Assembly (NCBI RefSeq): GCF_000377905.1
Contig: NZ_KB898873.1
Location: 124,001-188,000, forward strand
Direction: 5' to 3'
From: Thioalkalivibrio sp. ALMg11
Lineage (GTDB): Bacteria; Pseudomonadota; Gammaproteobacteria; Ectothiorhodospirales; Ectothiorhodospiraceae
Length of the DNA: 64,000 bases
Program-made: the position numbers and the translations under genes
The notes under the pieces: model-generated
What the model saw: only the letters and a program-made list of their open reading frames with translations
Databases searched by the model: none
What the model was told of the DNA's origin: nothing
Shown: in pieces, positions 49,433-58,486 of the stretch
Numbering within the stretch: the first letter of the stretch is position 1
Layout: each line of letters opens with the position of its first letter

Positions 49433-50415
49433 TAGTTCTGGGTGATCGCATCCACATCGGAGCAGCCATCCACCCACGCCTCACCGGAGATCGTCGGTTC
49501 GGCGTTATAATTCACTAGGTAAGGACCATCCTCTCCAGTGCCTCCGCCATGCATATCATAGTAACGAAGGTAAAAAGACATAGTGCAAGCTCCCCCGCTA
49601 CATGATTGCCGCCAATCTTCAGCGTTCACGGATACGTAACACTCCCCCTGTATAGGTTGAACGCAATAAATCCTAAAACCACTTGACCCCCGCCCCCCTT
49701 CGCCATAGTTTAGGCCCGTATCTAGCCAGCCATAATGATCGCTATGCGTCTGAACTCGCATACTGGAGTCACACCGAAAACCATCGGCAAACTGCTCACC
49801 AGGGCTACAGGCAGGCTCAACCTCAACTTCTAAGGTTTGGCTACAAGAATACTCATCCATCGAATATCCATCATCGCATTGGTAGACCACCTCACGGTCC
49901 ACCTCGATCACGCGCTCCACATCGCAATGGCTTACGTTTCCGTGGCGAAACACGTCGCAGCTCTGCTCCACCGTCATGTCCGGGCCTGAGACGGTCGTGG
50001 TGACACACTCCGCTTCGGAGTCCATGTCCGGCCCCGCAATCGACTCCGCGTTGCTCCTGATCTCCTTGGCATCCTCAAGCAGCGGGTCGTCCCGGCTCAC
50101 CGGGTAGTCCGGCGTCGGGTTCTGGTTCATAAAGTTGATCGCATTGCACTCCGGATCGTCATTCCCCTGCGCATCGCACTCCAGCACCCGCGTCGTACCC
50201 GGCCCGGTCGTGCTGCCCTGGCCGCCCTGGAAGTATCCGCGCTGCTGGGACGTGTCACCCTCCGCGTCCGGTAGTTCCGCCGCCGCATCCGTGCTGATCT
50301 CCTGGCGCCCCATGTCGCTCGAAAATGCACGCCCTTCCTCAAAGGCGCCTGCGTGAGCGAGGGGCGACAACGAGAGCAGCAACGCGCCATAAATTGCGTT
50401 TCGAGAAAATCTCAT
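49432..50415 (-). CDS. TraN N-terminal-like protein (split TraN)
   Basis: A 327-residue exported, Cys-rich protein. It begins with a signal peptide and GAFEEGRAF, followed by PTPDYPVSRDDPLLEDAKEI and Cys pairs, matching the arrangement of the N-terminal half of TraN. It lacks the TraN C-terminal core, which is encoded by the gene immediately upstream. The section 49440-49860 is A+T-richer than its surroundings, suggesting exchange of a variable domain. It overlaps the upstream gene by four bases. I infer it pairs with that product at the outer membrane to stabilise mating pairs. Confidence 0.7.
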   Translation of the reverse strand: MRFSRNAIYGALLLSLSPLAHAGAFEEGRAFSSDMGRQEISTDAAAELPDAEGDTSQQRGYFQGGQGSTTGPGTTRVLECDAQGNDDPECNAINFMNQNPTPDYPVSRDDPLLEDAKEIRSNAESIAGPDMDSEAECVTTTVSGPDMTVEQSCDVFRHGNVSHCDVERVIEVDREVVYQCDDGYSMDEYSCSQTLEVEVEPACSPGEQFADGFRCDSSMRVQTHSDHYGWLDTGLNYGEGGRGSSGFRIYCVQPIQGECYVSVNAEDWRQSCSGGACTMSFYLRYYDMHGGGTGEDGPYLVNYNAEPTISGEAWVDGCSDVDAITQN

Positions 50416-52094
50416 TGATAGAAGTCCTCGGTCCTTTGCTGAATCAGGTCTGCGTTCTTCTCGATCATTTCGTTCAGCAGCCCCTCATCCGGAACGTGCG
50501 CCGAGTTCAGGATGTCGTTGTAGAACTCGCTCATGTCGATCTGTGAGAAATCGAGCTGCTGGAACTCCTCGGGGCTGAAGCCGGAGCAGTCCTGCGAGCC
50601 GGGGGAACCCCAAGACTTTCCGATCTGCGGGCGGCCCTGGACGTTGATGATCCGGGCCAGCTTGGAGTTGTAGCAGCAGAACTCATCGTGACGGCGCACG
50701 CACCCGATGAGAGTCACATCGCGCGTGCAATGGCGGCCGATCTTGTGGCAGAGACCGGCTTCGACCTTGCCCCCGGTGATGATCTCGTCCTCGTCGCACG
50801 CCATCATTTCCGTAATGACATGGATTGCGACCGCGATGGCAAACGACCACGGATCAAACCCGAACTGGAGACCACCTGCGGCGGACCAGGACACCTCGAA
50901 GCCGTAGAACCCGATCCCGAAGTCGGTCCCGATGGAGTCCGGCCCCCAAGAGCCGGAGTACCAGGCATCCACCGCCTTGTCCGCCATCCACCCGGAGCCC
51001 TGATCGAACATGAAGTCGTACATGTAGTCGGATGCCATGGAGTACCCGGCATCCACGGCCGCGCGACCCGCGCCCATTCCTGCCTCCTGCATCACGGACT
51101 GGTTCGAGCGGGCGGTACCGCCTCCGGCGCTACAGCAATCGGGGTCACCGAAAATGCCGAGTACCGAGCCGAAACGCACCCACACGCGGCAGCGCTCGGC
51201 TTCACCTTTGAAAATCTGGAAATCGTCTTCGTTGAAGTATTCGCCCGCCTGACGCGCCGCCTCCATCGCCGTTGCGGCCTGAAGGAAGTCATCCGCCGCA
51301 GAAGGGTGGCTGGTGTCGAAGCAGTTGCCGTCCGCGCACACGCTATTGGTCCCGCAGGACTCGAAGGTACGGGTCGTACCTTCCTCGGGGCAGTCGTAGT
51401 ACCGGCTGGTCGCCGTGCATTCCTCAACGCCGTCGATCTCGACCGTGGAGAAGCATTCTTCATGGGAGAACGTGCAGCCCGAGTCGATGGCATCACAGGT
51501 GTCGTCCCACTCCCCGAGGCAGTGATAGCGGTAGTCCCACTTCCAGCACTCGCGGTAGACATCCTTCCCGTCGATATTCCGGGTTTCCGGCCCCTCCAGA
51601 CAGACGCGCTCGACATCCGCGCAGTAGGGGTCTTCGTTCTCCCCGTCGCACATCGAGTAGTCCAGCTCCTCGCTAGAGATCACATAGGCATCTTCCAGCT
51701 TCTCGGTCTGCTGCGGCTGCGGTTCCAATTCGTCGCTGCACTGAAAGGTCTTCGTGTAGCGAATGCACTGGCCCCGATGGTCCGTCTCCGCGCAGACGGA
51801 GCTAGTCTCGAAACAACCGTCCTCGCGCTCAAGCGGAGAGCAGTAATCGACATGCTCGGTGTAGCAGGCGTAGGTCTGCTCGTACTCCCAGCATTCACGG
51901 GTCAACGTCATGCCGTCGATGGTCTTCGTCCCAGAGTCCACGCACTCCGTTGACAACCTCCAGCACGTCTCGTACTTCGAGGCATCGAACGCCTGGGCGC
52001 CGGAGCCCCACGGGGCCATGAGCGCGGAGGCCGCTGTAAGCAGCATCAGCCCTTTCAGGAGGGCCAAGAGGAGCAAATACTGGGGTCGGGTCAT
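50412..52094 (-). CDS. traN: TraN C-terminal-like mating-pair stabilisation protein (split TraN)
   Basis: A 560-residue exported, very Cys-rich protein. The CWEYEQTYACY and CWKWDYRYHC segments, then SVCADGNCFDT, FKGEAERCRVW and the C-terminal CCYNSKLARIINVQGRPQIG with DFSQIDMSEFYNDIL, are the core of TraN. The usual N-terminal half is missing and is found in the next gene. TraN sits in the outer membrane and contacts recipient surface proteins. DsbC and TraF in the same system probably handle its many disulphides. Confidence 0.88.
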   Translation of the reverse strand: MTRPQYLLLLALLKGLMLLTAASALMAPWGSGAQAFDASKYETCWRLSTECVDSGTKTIDGMTLTRECWEYEQTYACYTEHVDYCSPLEREDGCFETSSVCAETDHRGQCIRYTKTFQCSDELEPQPQQTEKLEDAYVISSEELDYSMCDGENEDPYCADVERVCLEGPETRNIDGKDVYRECWKWDYRYHCLGEWDDTCDAIDSGCTFSHEECFSTVEIDGVEECTATSRYYDCPEEGTTRTFESCGTNSVCADGNCFDTSHPSAADDFLQAATAMEAARQAGEYFNEDDFQIFKGEAERCRVWVRFGSVLGIFGDPDCCSAGGGTARSNQSVMQEAGMGAGRAAVDAGYSMASDYMYDFMFDQGSGWMADKAVDAWYSGSWGPDSIGTDFGIGFYGFEVSWSAAGGLQFGFDPWSFAIAVAIHVITEMMACDEDEIITGGKVEAGLCHKIGRHCTRDVTLIGCVRRHDEFCCYNSKLARIINVQGRPQIGKSWGSPGSQDCSGFSPEEFQQLDFSQIDMSEFYNDILNSAHVPDEGLLNEMIEKNADLIQQRTEDFYQ

Positions 52095-52114
52095 ATCGAA
52101 GCGTCCTGGCCTTG

Positions 52115-52906
52115 TCAGTCGCGCTCCAGCGCGTTCAGGTAGTTCTCGGCGGCGAAGCGCCAGTCGGAGTGCCCAGCGCGCCGCTCCATCGTCTCCAGCG
52201 CATACCGCACGGAGACATCACCGGAAACGGTGAGCGCCGGTACCTCGGTATCGGCCTGCTCGCACACCCCGAGCCCCTGGGTGCAGCTCGCCTCCAGAAT
52301 GGAGTCGGGCTCATCCACCAGGGCGAACGTGGGCACTCGCTCGATGCCGAGAGTCACGAACAGGCGCGGGTCGATGTCGAACTCGAATTCGGTCGAGAGA
52401 CCCACAATGTCGCGGACCTTCTTGGAGGTTTCCTCGAAGCTGTCCTCATGGAGCCCCTGCATCAACACAACGCCTCCGGCCCGGTTCACATCCAGGATCA
52501 GGCGCTTCAGGTTCTCGTCGGGAATCGAGAAGCTGGCAAAGGCGATCAGGCGCACCCCGCCATCGGCCAGGGCCGCCGGGTCGGGCAACGCGATCTCACC
52601 GGACTCCATGCGGTCCAGAAACGCCCCCATCGCCTCGACGCCAACCTCCGAGGGGTCAATGTCCGGAACCGAGACAGATGGCAGCGGGCGGTCCTGATCC
52701 GGCATTCGCTCCTCGGCCGAACCGTCAGCGGTTTCCCTCAACCGATCGTCCTGAAGTCGCTCGGACGACTCCCGCTGGTAGTCACCGATCCGGTCCTGGG
52801 CCTGCTGCAACACATCCGCCGAAACAGCGGCGGGAACGGCAATGCCTAGCGCCCCGGCAATCACCAGGGCGCGGGTCAGCGCGGTAGAAGTCATGGAATT
52901 CCTCAT
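52115..52906 (-). CDS. trbC: TrbC, F-pilus assembly protein
   Basis: A 263-residue exported protein. The signal is followed by a charged segment and the F-type TrbC domain (about 110-235) with LIAFASFSIPDENLKRL, GGVVLMQGL and FDIDPRLFVTLGIERVPTFAL. The thioredoxin-like fold lacks a CxxC. Needed for pilus assembly together with TraW. One-base overlap with the traU stop (TGATG). Confidence 0.92.
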   Translation of the reverse strand: MRNSMTSTALTRALVIAGALGIAVPAAVSADVLQQAQDRIGDYQRESSERLQDDRLRETADGSAEERMPDQDRPLPSVSVPDIDPSEVGVEAMGAFLDRMESGEIALPDPAALADGGVRLIAFASFSIPDENLKRLILDVNRAGGVVLMQGLHEDSFEETSKKVRDIVGLSTEFEFDIDPRLFVTLGIERVPTFALVDEPDSILEASCTQGLGVCEQADTEVPALTVSGDVSVRYALETMERRAGHSDWRFAAENYLNALERD

Positions 52907-53934
52907 CAGAACATCGCCTCCAGCCCGCCCTGGCAGCAGTCGCGCTTACGGAACACCTGGAACGCGAAATCCTCGCCCTTGTAGGGATACTCCTTGCCTG
53001 CCGCCCACTCCTGCGTGGTGCGCCCGAGAGGCTGGCAGCACTCGCCCCGAATCTTCCGCGTCTGCGGGATCGGGTAGAGCATCGTGTACTTGTACTCGGT
53101 CTTGTCCATGATCGGCTGCGGGTAGTAGCCGCAGAGCCCATCCGAGCCATTCGCGCTCCAGAGTGCGAGCTGACGGTGCATTTTCGAGAGCAACCGCTGA
53201 AGAATCAGAGAAGCAGACTGAGGCCCGCTGGTGTGGTGCGCGATGTTGCCGGTAAGCGGATACAGCGGTCCTTGGCAGCCCGCACACCAGTACAAGTCAT
53301 TACTCGGGAACCCGGCGGTGGCCTGGATGCAATCCGCTGTGCAGGCAATCGAAGCCGCCATGGATGTGAACAGGTTGGCGTCCGGGTTCAGGATCAGCGT
53401 CAGCTCGTCGTCGTTCCACATCGGATCGACTTCGGTGATGTAGGCGATGTCGAACGGGCTGCGCTCCAGGCAAGGATTGTCGAGGATCACTTCCAGCCAG
53501 TAGAGCACCGGGTCCATGTAGTAATGGGCCTGATAGAAGGCCGTGGTCTGGCCCGATTCCTGACCGGTTCCGGACATGGAGCGCCCGTGCTCCGGCGCGT
53601 CAAAGCCGGGATCGACCTCGATGCCGCCCAACGAAACCATGCAGTAGGGCTTGCGGTTTACGTCGATTCGGCGCAGGGGTTCCCAGAAGGAAACCGTGAT
53701 CCCCAGGTCGAGCCCGCAGTTGCAAAGTGGGCCGGATGGGCCGTCGATGTCCTGCTGACCATCATCCATCAGCGTGACCCCACCGACCTTGATCGGGTAC
53801 ATGCAGCTCCAGCACAGATCGGTGATCGGATTGGCGAACTCCCCGGTGCAGGTCGTCGCACTCGCATTGGGAGCAGCGACGAGCGCCAGGACACCCAGGG
53901 CCGCCCCGGCGGCCCACTTCATCAGCGACTTCAT
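52906..53934 (-). CDS. traU: TraU, DNA-transfer protein
   Basis: A 342-residue exported TraU. Cys-rich throughout, with the family stretches ITDLCWSCMYPIKVGG, LCNCGL, FWEPLRRIDVNRKPYCM and GRTTQEWAAGKEYPYKGEDF. TraU is periplasmic and more important for DNA transfer than for pilus growth in F. Overlaps traW by one base. Confidence 0.96.
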   Translation of the reverse strand: MKSLMKWAAGAALGVLALVAAPNASATTCTGEFANPITDLCWSCMYPIKVGGVTLMDDGQQDIDGPSGPLCNCGLDLGITVSFWEPLRRIDVNRKPYCMVSLGGIEVDPGFDAPEHGRSMSGTGQESGQTTAFYQAHYYMDPVLYWLEVILDNPCLERSPFDIAYITEVDPMWNDDELTLILNPDANLFTSMAASIACTADCIQATAGFPSNDLYWCAGCQGPLYPLTGNIAHHTSGPQSASLILQRLLSKMHRQLALWSANGSDGLCGYYPQPIMDKTEYKYTMLYPIPQTRKIRGECCQPLGRTTQEWAAGKEYPYKGEDFAFQVFRKRDCCQGGLEAMF

Positions 53935-54653
53935 CAGCGTGGCCCTCTGCCGGTCATGCTTTCGTATTCGAGCGTCAGCACCCGCTTACCGGCCTCTTGG
54001 TACACGCGGACCGGCACGGCCCCGATCCCGAGCTGCCGGATCAGCGCGCCGCCCTGGTCGTAGAAGACCTGCTCCTCCCATTCGCGCATCAGCTCCAGAT
54101 AGGAGCCTGCAACGAGGATCGGCCGGGGCACCTTGCCCGCGTCCCGCGCTTCCTCCATGCGCTCGCGCGCCCACGCCACCTGCCGCCGGTCGCGGCCATC
54201 GAAGAACAGCATTTCGCGGGTCATGGTGATGGTGTCGAGCGGATTAACGGTGGTGCCTTTCTCCACGATCACCCGCCCCTCGTGGTCCCGAATGTCTCGG
54301 GTCGCCATGATCGACGGGTCGTGGTACTGCACCGTGTCGTAGTCCAGCGTCGGGAGGTTGTTCGGGTCCGGGTTCTCCAGCGAATCCAGCGCTTGCTCGA
54401 CGGCCTCCTCCTGAAGCCGGTCCAGTTCGCCGGATTGCTCCCGCTTGAGAAGCTGCTGCTCGATCCATTCGAGCATGTTGGCCTCCGCGATCGGATACAC
54501 CGGCCCCACAGCGCCGAGGTCTTCCCGACCCAGCGAGGGGGCCTGTTCAGGAAGGGGTTGCGGTTCGGGGGTGTCCGCAAACGCAGGTGCCCCGGCCAAC
54601 AACACCGGGGCGAGAGCGCCTGCGATCTTCGATGGAATGGTCCGGCGTCTCAC
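53934..54653 (-). CDS. traW: TraW, F-pilus assembly protein
   Basis: A 239-residue exported TraW. The signal is followed by GAVGPVYPIAEANMLEWIEQQL, the conserved opening of TraW, and a C-terminal domain with VLVAGSYLELM-like strands and FYDQGGALIRQLGI. The GTG at 54653 overlaps the upstream stop (GTGA); the longer frame upstream is antisense to coding signals and was rejected. Confidence 0.93.
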   Translation of the reverse strand: MRRRTIPSKIAGALAPVLLAGAPAFADTPEPQPLPEQAPSLGREDLGAVGPVYPIAEANMLEWIEQQLLKREQSGELDRLQEEAVEQALDSLENPDPNNLPTLDYDTVQYHDPSIMATRDIRDHEGRVIVEKGTTVNPLDTITMTREMLFFDGRDRRQVAWARERMEEARDAGKVPRPILVAGSYLELMREWEEQVFYDQGGALIRQLGIGAVPVRVYQEAGKRVLTLEYESMTGRGPR

Positions 54654-54943
54654 ACTTCCTGCTCCTCGGTTTCGGATTCGAGCTGATCGGGATGGGCGTA
54701 GAACGCGCGCCAGATGATGTACTGGCAGCCGTACACGCCCTTGTCGGTGTACTCGCGAATCAGGCGAACGGTGGTGCTGTTCGGCTCCGTGGCGAGTTCG
54801 CCGCCCGCCTCGACGAGCTGGCCGCCCCAGGAGATCGGGGCGCACGCACGATCCATCCGCTGCTCGGGGGTCGAGGCGAGGAAAATCCAGCCAAGGAAGA
54901 ACAGCACCCCAGCGAAAAAGATCATGTCGAACATCCGGAACAT
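54650..54943 (-). CDS. Small membrane protein ahead of traW
   Basis: A 97-residue protein with one N-terminal membrane helix (MFRMFDMIFFAGVLFFLGWIF), then a soluble part with two Cys (RACAP, YGCQY). First gene of the traW block and coupled to it. Probably an inner-membrane accessory of transfer; no family recognised. Confidence 0.7.
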   Translation of the reverse strand: MFRMFDMIFFAGVLFFLGWIFLASTPEQRMDRACAPISWGGQLVEAGGELATEPNSTTVRLIREYTDKGVYGCQYIIWRAFYAHPDQLESETEEQEV

Positions 54944-54970
54944 GCGTCGTTCTGCCGTTTGGTTTTAGCG

Positions 54971-55002
54971 TTGCATTGTAGTCTCGGTGTATTATAGCGC
55001 AA
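54971..55002. promoter_or_regulatory. Divergent promoters with plasmid box
   Basis: Minus: TTGCGC (55002-54997), 16-base spacer, TACAAT (54980-54975), toward traW. Plus: TTGCAT (54971-54976), 16-base spacer, TATAGC (54993-54998), toward the YdjM-like gene. The two interleave, so they may compete. Confidence 0.55.
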
Positions 55003-55034
55003 CCCACAGACCATAACCATAGGCTCGACGCGGC

Positions 55035-55505
55035 ATGAAATCCAGCTCACACAAGCTCGGCGGGATCGCCCTGGGCGGGGCAATTCTTGCCGCGCTCCCA
55101 TCGGGTACGGGGGTCGTCGCAGCCGTGGCGGCCTACCTGGGGAGCACAGCTCCGGATGCGCTGGAGATTCCGCGCTGGAAGGAGGAAGGGTTCTGGCCCT
55201 GGAGCCGCCGCCGGGTTCGTCACTCGGCCGTTCCGCACAGGACCGCGACTCACTGGCTCGCGGCGTGGGTGCTGCTGGCTCTGGCTGGGGTAATCCAGGG
55301 GTGGCCGGTGCTCTGGGGCTTCGCCCTGGGCGGCCTGCTCCACGTCACCCTGGACTGGCTCACTCCCATGGGGATTCCCGTATGGCGGCCAGATGTCCGG
55401 CACAGCCTCCGGCGCGTCAGCGGCCCCGGTACCGAATTGCTCTGGCTGGTTGCCGTCAGTGCGGCCATGGTCGGCACGGGGCTGACAATTTCCCTCCTCA
55501 CCTGA
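55035..55505 (+). CDS. YdjM/DUF457-like membrane metal-dependent hydrolase
   Basis: A 156-residue membrane protein. HKLGG near the start, PDALE in the first third, HRTATHW and the LLHVTLDWLTPMG stretch match the conserved His/Asp positions of the YdjM (LexA-regulated inner-membrane hydrolase) family. Four membrane segments. Actual substrate unknown. No LexA box was seen. Confidence 0.85.
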   Translation: MKSSSHKLGGIALGGAILAALPSGTGVVAAVAAYLGSTAPDALEIPRWKEEGFWPWSRRRVRHSAVPHRTATHWLAAWVLLALAGVIQGWPVLWGFALGGLLHVTLDWLTPMGIPVWRPDVRHSLRRVSGPGTELLWLVAVSAAMVGTGLTISLLT

Positions 55506-55558
55506 CCACCCCCCCCTCCTGAACCGGCGGTCTGGCCGAAGGCGAAGCCGGAGGCGTC

Positions 55559-55680
55559 TCGCGCGCGCACGCGCGGGTGTGTGTGCGTACCCGCGTGCCT
55601 GCGCCCGCACGCGCCCGCACGCGCGTTACGCGCTCCCTTTGTTCCTTTGACCTTTGTGGTTTACTTTGCCTTTGCCTTTG
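55559..55680 (+). other. Origin-proximal Z-DNA-like tract and CTTTG repeats
   Basis: Positions 55559-55637 are an alternating CG/CA/TG tract with Z-forming potential. Directly after it, six CTTTG pentamers (55637, 55645, 55652, 55664, 55670, 55676) give a pyrimidine-rich strand. Both lie between the YdjM-like gene and the iterons and could be the melting region or a loading strand of the origin. Confidence 0.55.
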
Positions 55681-55720
55681 GGGGGCGCGTAAGTCACTGA
55701 AAAGGCGGAGGAGGCGGAAA

Positions 55721-56103
55721 CTCAGGGGGACAAATACCCCCTCTCAGGGGGACAAATACCCCCTCTCAAGGGGACAAATGCCCCCTTCTCAGGGGGACAA
55801 ATACCCCCTCTCAGGGGGACAAATACCCCCTCTCAAGGGGACAAATGCCCCCTCGCTTCGCGGGGCGGGATGTCTCTCAGGGGGACAAATACCCCCTCGG
55901 TTTTTTGTGACTGTCACTGTCACTGTGCTTGTGAATGTTACGGGTGCTGAGGCCAGGCACAGGCTCTCAGGGGGACAAATACCCCCTCACCTTGGAGCCC
56001 CACCGCTCTCAGGGGGACAAATACCCCCTCACCTAGCCAGAGGGGCCGGTTTCTCATGCGTCTTGGTCGGGGCGCATGGGCTTCAAGGGGACAAATACCC
56101 CCT
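55721..56103 (+). repeat. oriV: Ten origin iterons (oriV)
   Basis: A 22-bp unit with core GGGGACAAATACCCC (G in place of T at some AAATGCCCC copies) starts at 55721, 55743, 55765, 55788, 55810, 55832, 55876, 55966, 56008 and 56082. The first six form two tight triplets with 22-bp period; the rest are spaced out. The core has GGGG/CCCC dyad symmetry. This is the arrangement bound by Rep_3-type initiators, and a rep gene starts 146 bases later. A TGACTGTCACTGTCACTG stretch lies between iterons 7 and 8. Confidence 0.92.
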
Positions 56104-56218
56104 TGCGGCACCGCAACATGCTGTGCATACCGATGGTATTTCTGGCGTTCTTTTGAATCCGCTTGCACACCTGCTGATGCCTGGGTAGAATCTCCGGTCA
56201 ATCAGTTAATGTTTTCGC

Positions 56219-56235
56219 ATTGCACTACGTTGTAA
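56219..56235 (+). promoter_or_regulatory. Plasmid box upstream of rep
   Basis: ATTGCACTACGTTGTAA, two changes from the TTGAACTACATTGTA form of the box, 14 bases before the rep start. It could tie replication control to the plasmid-wide regulator. No clear -35. Confidence 0.4.
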
Positions 56236-56248
56236 AACAGGTGGTCAC

Positions 56249-57667
56249 ATGGGATCAGAAGCGGTCGAGGGTGAGGTTGCCCCGAAGAACCCCGAAAAGA
56301 GCATGGTGGTGAAGGCCAACGCCTTCGTTGAGGCGGCTTATTCGCTGAACATGATGGCAACGCGGGTTCTGTTGACGACGATCGCCCAGGTGGATCGCTC
56401 CAGCGAGATCACGGAGACGCGCATCTTCAGCGTGTCGGTGGAAGACCTGCGGCGCCTGTTTCCGCCTTTGAGAAACGCGAGCGGGGGGTGGCTTTATCGC
56501 GAGCTGAAGAAGGCCGCCGACGAGCTTTATGAAGCTCAGCTCGTGTTCTGCGGAAAACCGAACGAGAAGCCCGATCGCGGCGCGGAGCTGGACGTGGGCC
56601 GCTGGGTACAGCGCGCTCGCTACATTCCCTCGGAAGGCCGCGTCGAGCTTCGGTTTGCTTATGACGTGTTGCCGTTCCTCCAGAACCTTTCGGGCCATTT
56701 CCTCCAATACGACCTCCAGTTCGTCGCCCGGATGGGGTCGCCGTACTCGGTAAGGATGTATGAGCTGCTGGCGTCCTATCGCCGCTGGTCCGAGGTCACG
56801 GTATCGCTCGAAGACCTCCGAAGGATGCTCCGTCTCGAAGACAAGTATCCGGCCTGGAAGGACTTTCGGCGGCGGATCATTCAGCCAACGGTGGACGAGA
56901 TCAACGCGATGTCGGACATGCGGCTGAGCTACAAGCCGGTTCGCGAGGCGAAATGGACCGTGGCGGTCTGTTTTCAGATGGAAAGGCAGACGCCCCCGAT
57001 TCCCGAGCTGATCGACAGCGCTCTGGAGGCGAATCCAGAAGGCGACACCCGCAAGACCAAAGCTGAAAAGCCGTCACCTGCCGCGCAGCCGCAGGAGAGC
57101 GAGAACCCCGCCCCGGCCGAATACGCGGAGGCTGAAAGTCAGGCCGAGGCGTATGAGCCCCTACCCCTCCTCGATGCCGAACCGATGGAGCTGCCCCTGT
57201 ACATCGAGGAGCCCATCCCATCCGAACCGGCACCTGAACCGGCCAAGCCGCAGGCCAACACCGAAACACCCCCCAAGAAGACCGTAAAGAAGACTCAGAC
57301 CCAAGGAACCCGTCTGCCGGACGATTGGGTTCTGCCCGCCGAGTGGCGCGAGTGGGCCGCCGAGCAGGCCAAGGCCAAAGGGGCCGCCCTGAGTGACGCG
57401 GAGATCGAGGAGATTGGCGAGGTTTTCGCGGATCACTGGCGCAGCAAATCAGGAAAGGAGGCCCGGAAACTGGATTGGCTCGCGACCTGGCGGAACTGGG
57501 TGCGGCGTGAACTCCAGTGGAAGAAGGAGCGCGCGGGCCGGTTCGGAGGTGCGGGTGCAAAAGCCACGGGAGACCGGGTGAGTGCCGTGAGGACAGCCGA
57601 GCAGATGGCTGAGCAGCTAGAAAACGAGCCCGAAGACCTGCGTGCAGCGGTCTTCGGTCAGAGGTAG
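56249..57667 (+). CDS. rep: Rep_3-family initiator with DnaT-like C-terminal domain
   Basis: A 472-residue initiator. Residues 15-250 are Rep_3 (NAFVEAAYSLNMMATRVLLTTIAQVD, the SVSVEDLRRLFP wing and the VRMYELLASYRRW second half). After an acidic Pro-rich linker (about 260-345), residues 353-425 (LPDDWVLPAEWREWA, then KLDWLATWRNWVRREL) resemble the DnaT/phage-O-associated C-terminal domain. Rep_3 proteins are normally 230-330 residues. With a dnaC-like gene next, the tail probably helps load the helicase. AGGTGG precedes the start. Confidence 0.88.
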   Translation: MGSEAVEGEVAPKNPEKSMVVKANAFVEAAYSLNMMATRVLLTTIAQVDRSSEITETRIFSVSVEDLRRLFPPLRNASGGWLYRELKKAADELYEAQLVFCGKPNEKPDRGAELDVGRWVQRARYIPSEGRVELRFAYDVLPFLQNLSGHFLQYDLQFVARMGSPYSVRMYELLASYRRWSEVTVSLEDLRRMLRLEDKYPAWKDFRRRIIQPTVDEINAMSDMRLSYKPVREAKWTVAVCFQMERQTPPIPELIDSALEANPEGDTRKTKAEKPSPAAQPQESENPAPAEYAEAESQAEAYEPLPLLDAEPMELPLYIEEPIPSEPAPEPAKPQANTETPPKKTVKKTQTQGTRLPDDWVLPAEWREWAAEQAKAKGAALSDAEIEEIGEVFADHWRSKSGKEARKLDWLATWRNWVRRELQWKKERAGRFGGAGAKATGDRVSAVRTAEQMAEQLENEPEDLRAAVFGQR

Positions 57668-57685
57668 ACAGGAAGGAGCCGAATC

Positions 57686-58486
57686 ATGCTGAAGCATATT
57701 GGTGGAGCGCTGGAGATCAAGCGAGAAGACCGCGTGTGCCCGGAGCACGGGCCATACGAGGCGATGAGTTTTCGCGACAAGCCGTGGAGTCAGTGCCCGC
57801 ATTGCATGGAGCGCGACAAGGCGGCGGAAGCGGCCGAAGAAGGCCGAGAACTGGAGCGCCACCGTTCCAGCATCCAGACGGCGAAGGCCCAAGGTGAGGC
57901 GGAAGTCCCGCGCCGGTTCAGAGGCTTGCGTCTGGAGTCGTTCGAGCCGCGAAACAGCGAGCAGGAAAAAGCCTTTCGGTTGGTGAAGGGCATTGTCCAC
58001 GCCCTTCGGACCAACCCGGACGAGGCGCGCAATGTCGTTTTCCTGGGGGCGATCGGTGGCGGCAAGACGCACCTGGCATGGAGCACGGTGAACACGGTGA
58101 ACGACTCCGGTGGTCGCGCGGTGTACACGAAAGCCTCGAAGCTGATGATGCGCCTGAAGTCGTCGTACTCACTGGATTCCGCCGAGCGCCCGGAAGACAT
58201 CCTCGATGCCCTGGTGTCGGCCGATCTGCTTGTTCTCGACGAGATCGGCTTCACCCCGGATTCCGATTCGGAGCGCAAGACACTGGCCTACCTGCTCGAC
58301 GAGCGCTGGGGGCAAATGCGCCCGACCATGGTGATCTCGAATGTCACCCTGACGGAACTTACTCTGAGCCTGGGCGGGCAAGCGAGTATGAGCCGCCTTT
58401 TCTCGGAGTCGGATGCGGTCCAATTCAAGGGCGAGGACCAGCGAGGCAAAGTGGTGACCCCTCCGGTACAGGAGGCCCTTCACTGA
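57686..58486 (+). CDS. dnaC: DnaC-type helicase loader
   Basis: A 266-residue AAA+ protein. An N-terminal zinc-like region (CPEHGPYE, CPHC) is followed by a DnaC/IstB-like ATPase core: Walker A GAIGGGKTHLA near residue 120, Walker B LLVLDEIGF near 181, and a sensor Asn in VISNVT. It would deliver the host DnaB helicase to the origin. GAAGGAG upstream; its stop overlaps the next start (TGATG). Confidence 0.92.
   Translation: MLKHIGGALEIKREDRVCPEHGPYEAMSFRDKPWSQCPHCMERDKAAEAAEEGRELERHRSSIQTAKAQGEAEVPRRFRGLRLESFEPRNSEQEKAFRLVKGIVHALRTNPDEARNVVFLGAIGGGKTHLAWSTVNTVNDSGGRAVYTKASKLMMRLKSSYSLDSAERPEDILDALVSADLLVLDEIGFTPDSDSERKTLAYLLDERWGQMRPTMVISNVTLTELTLSLGGQASMSRLFSESDAVQFKGEDQRGKVVTPPVQEALH

Noticed and set aside
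54654-55007. N-terminal extension of traW
   Set aside because: It overlaps the small membrane-protein gene in another frame and crosses the promoter; the GTG at 54653 gives a normal signal peptide.
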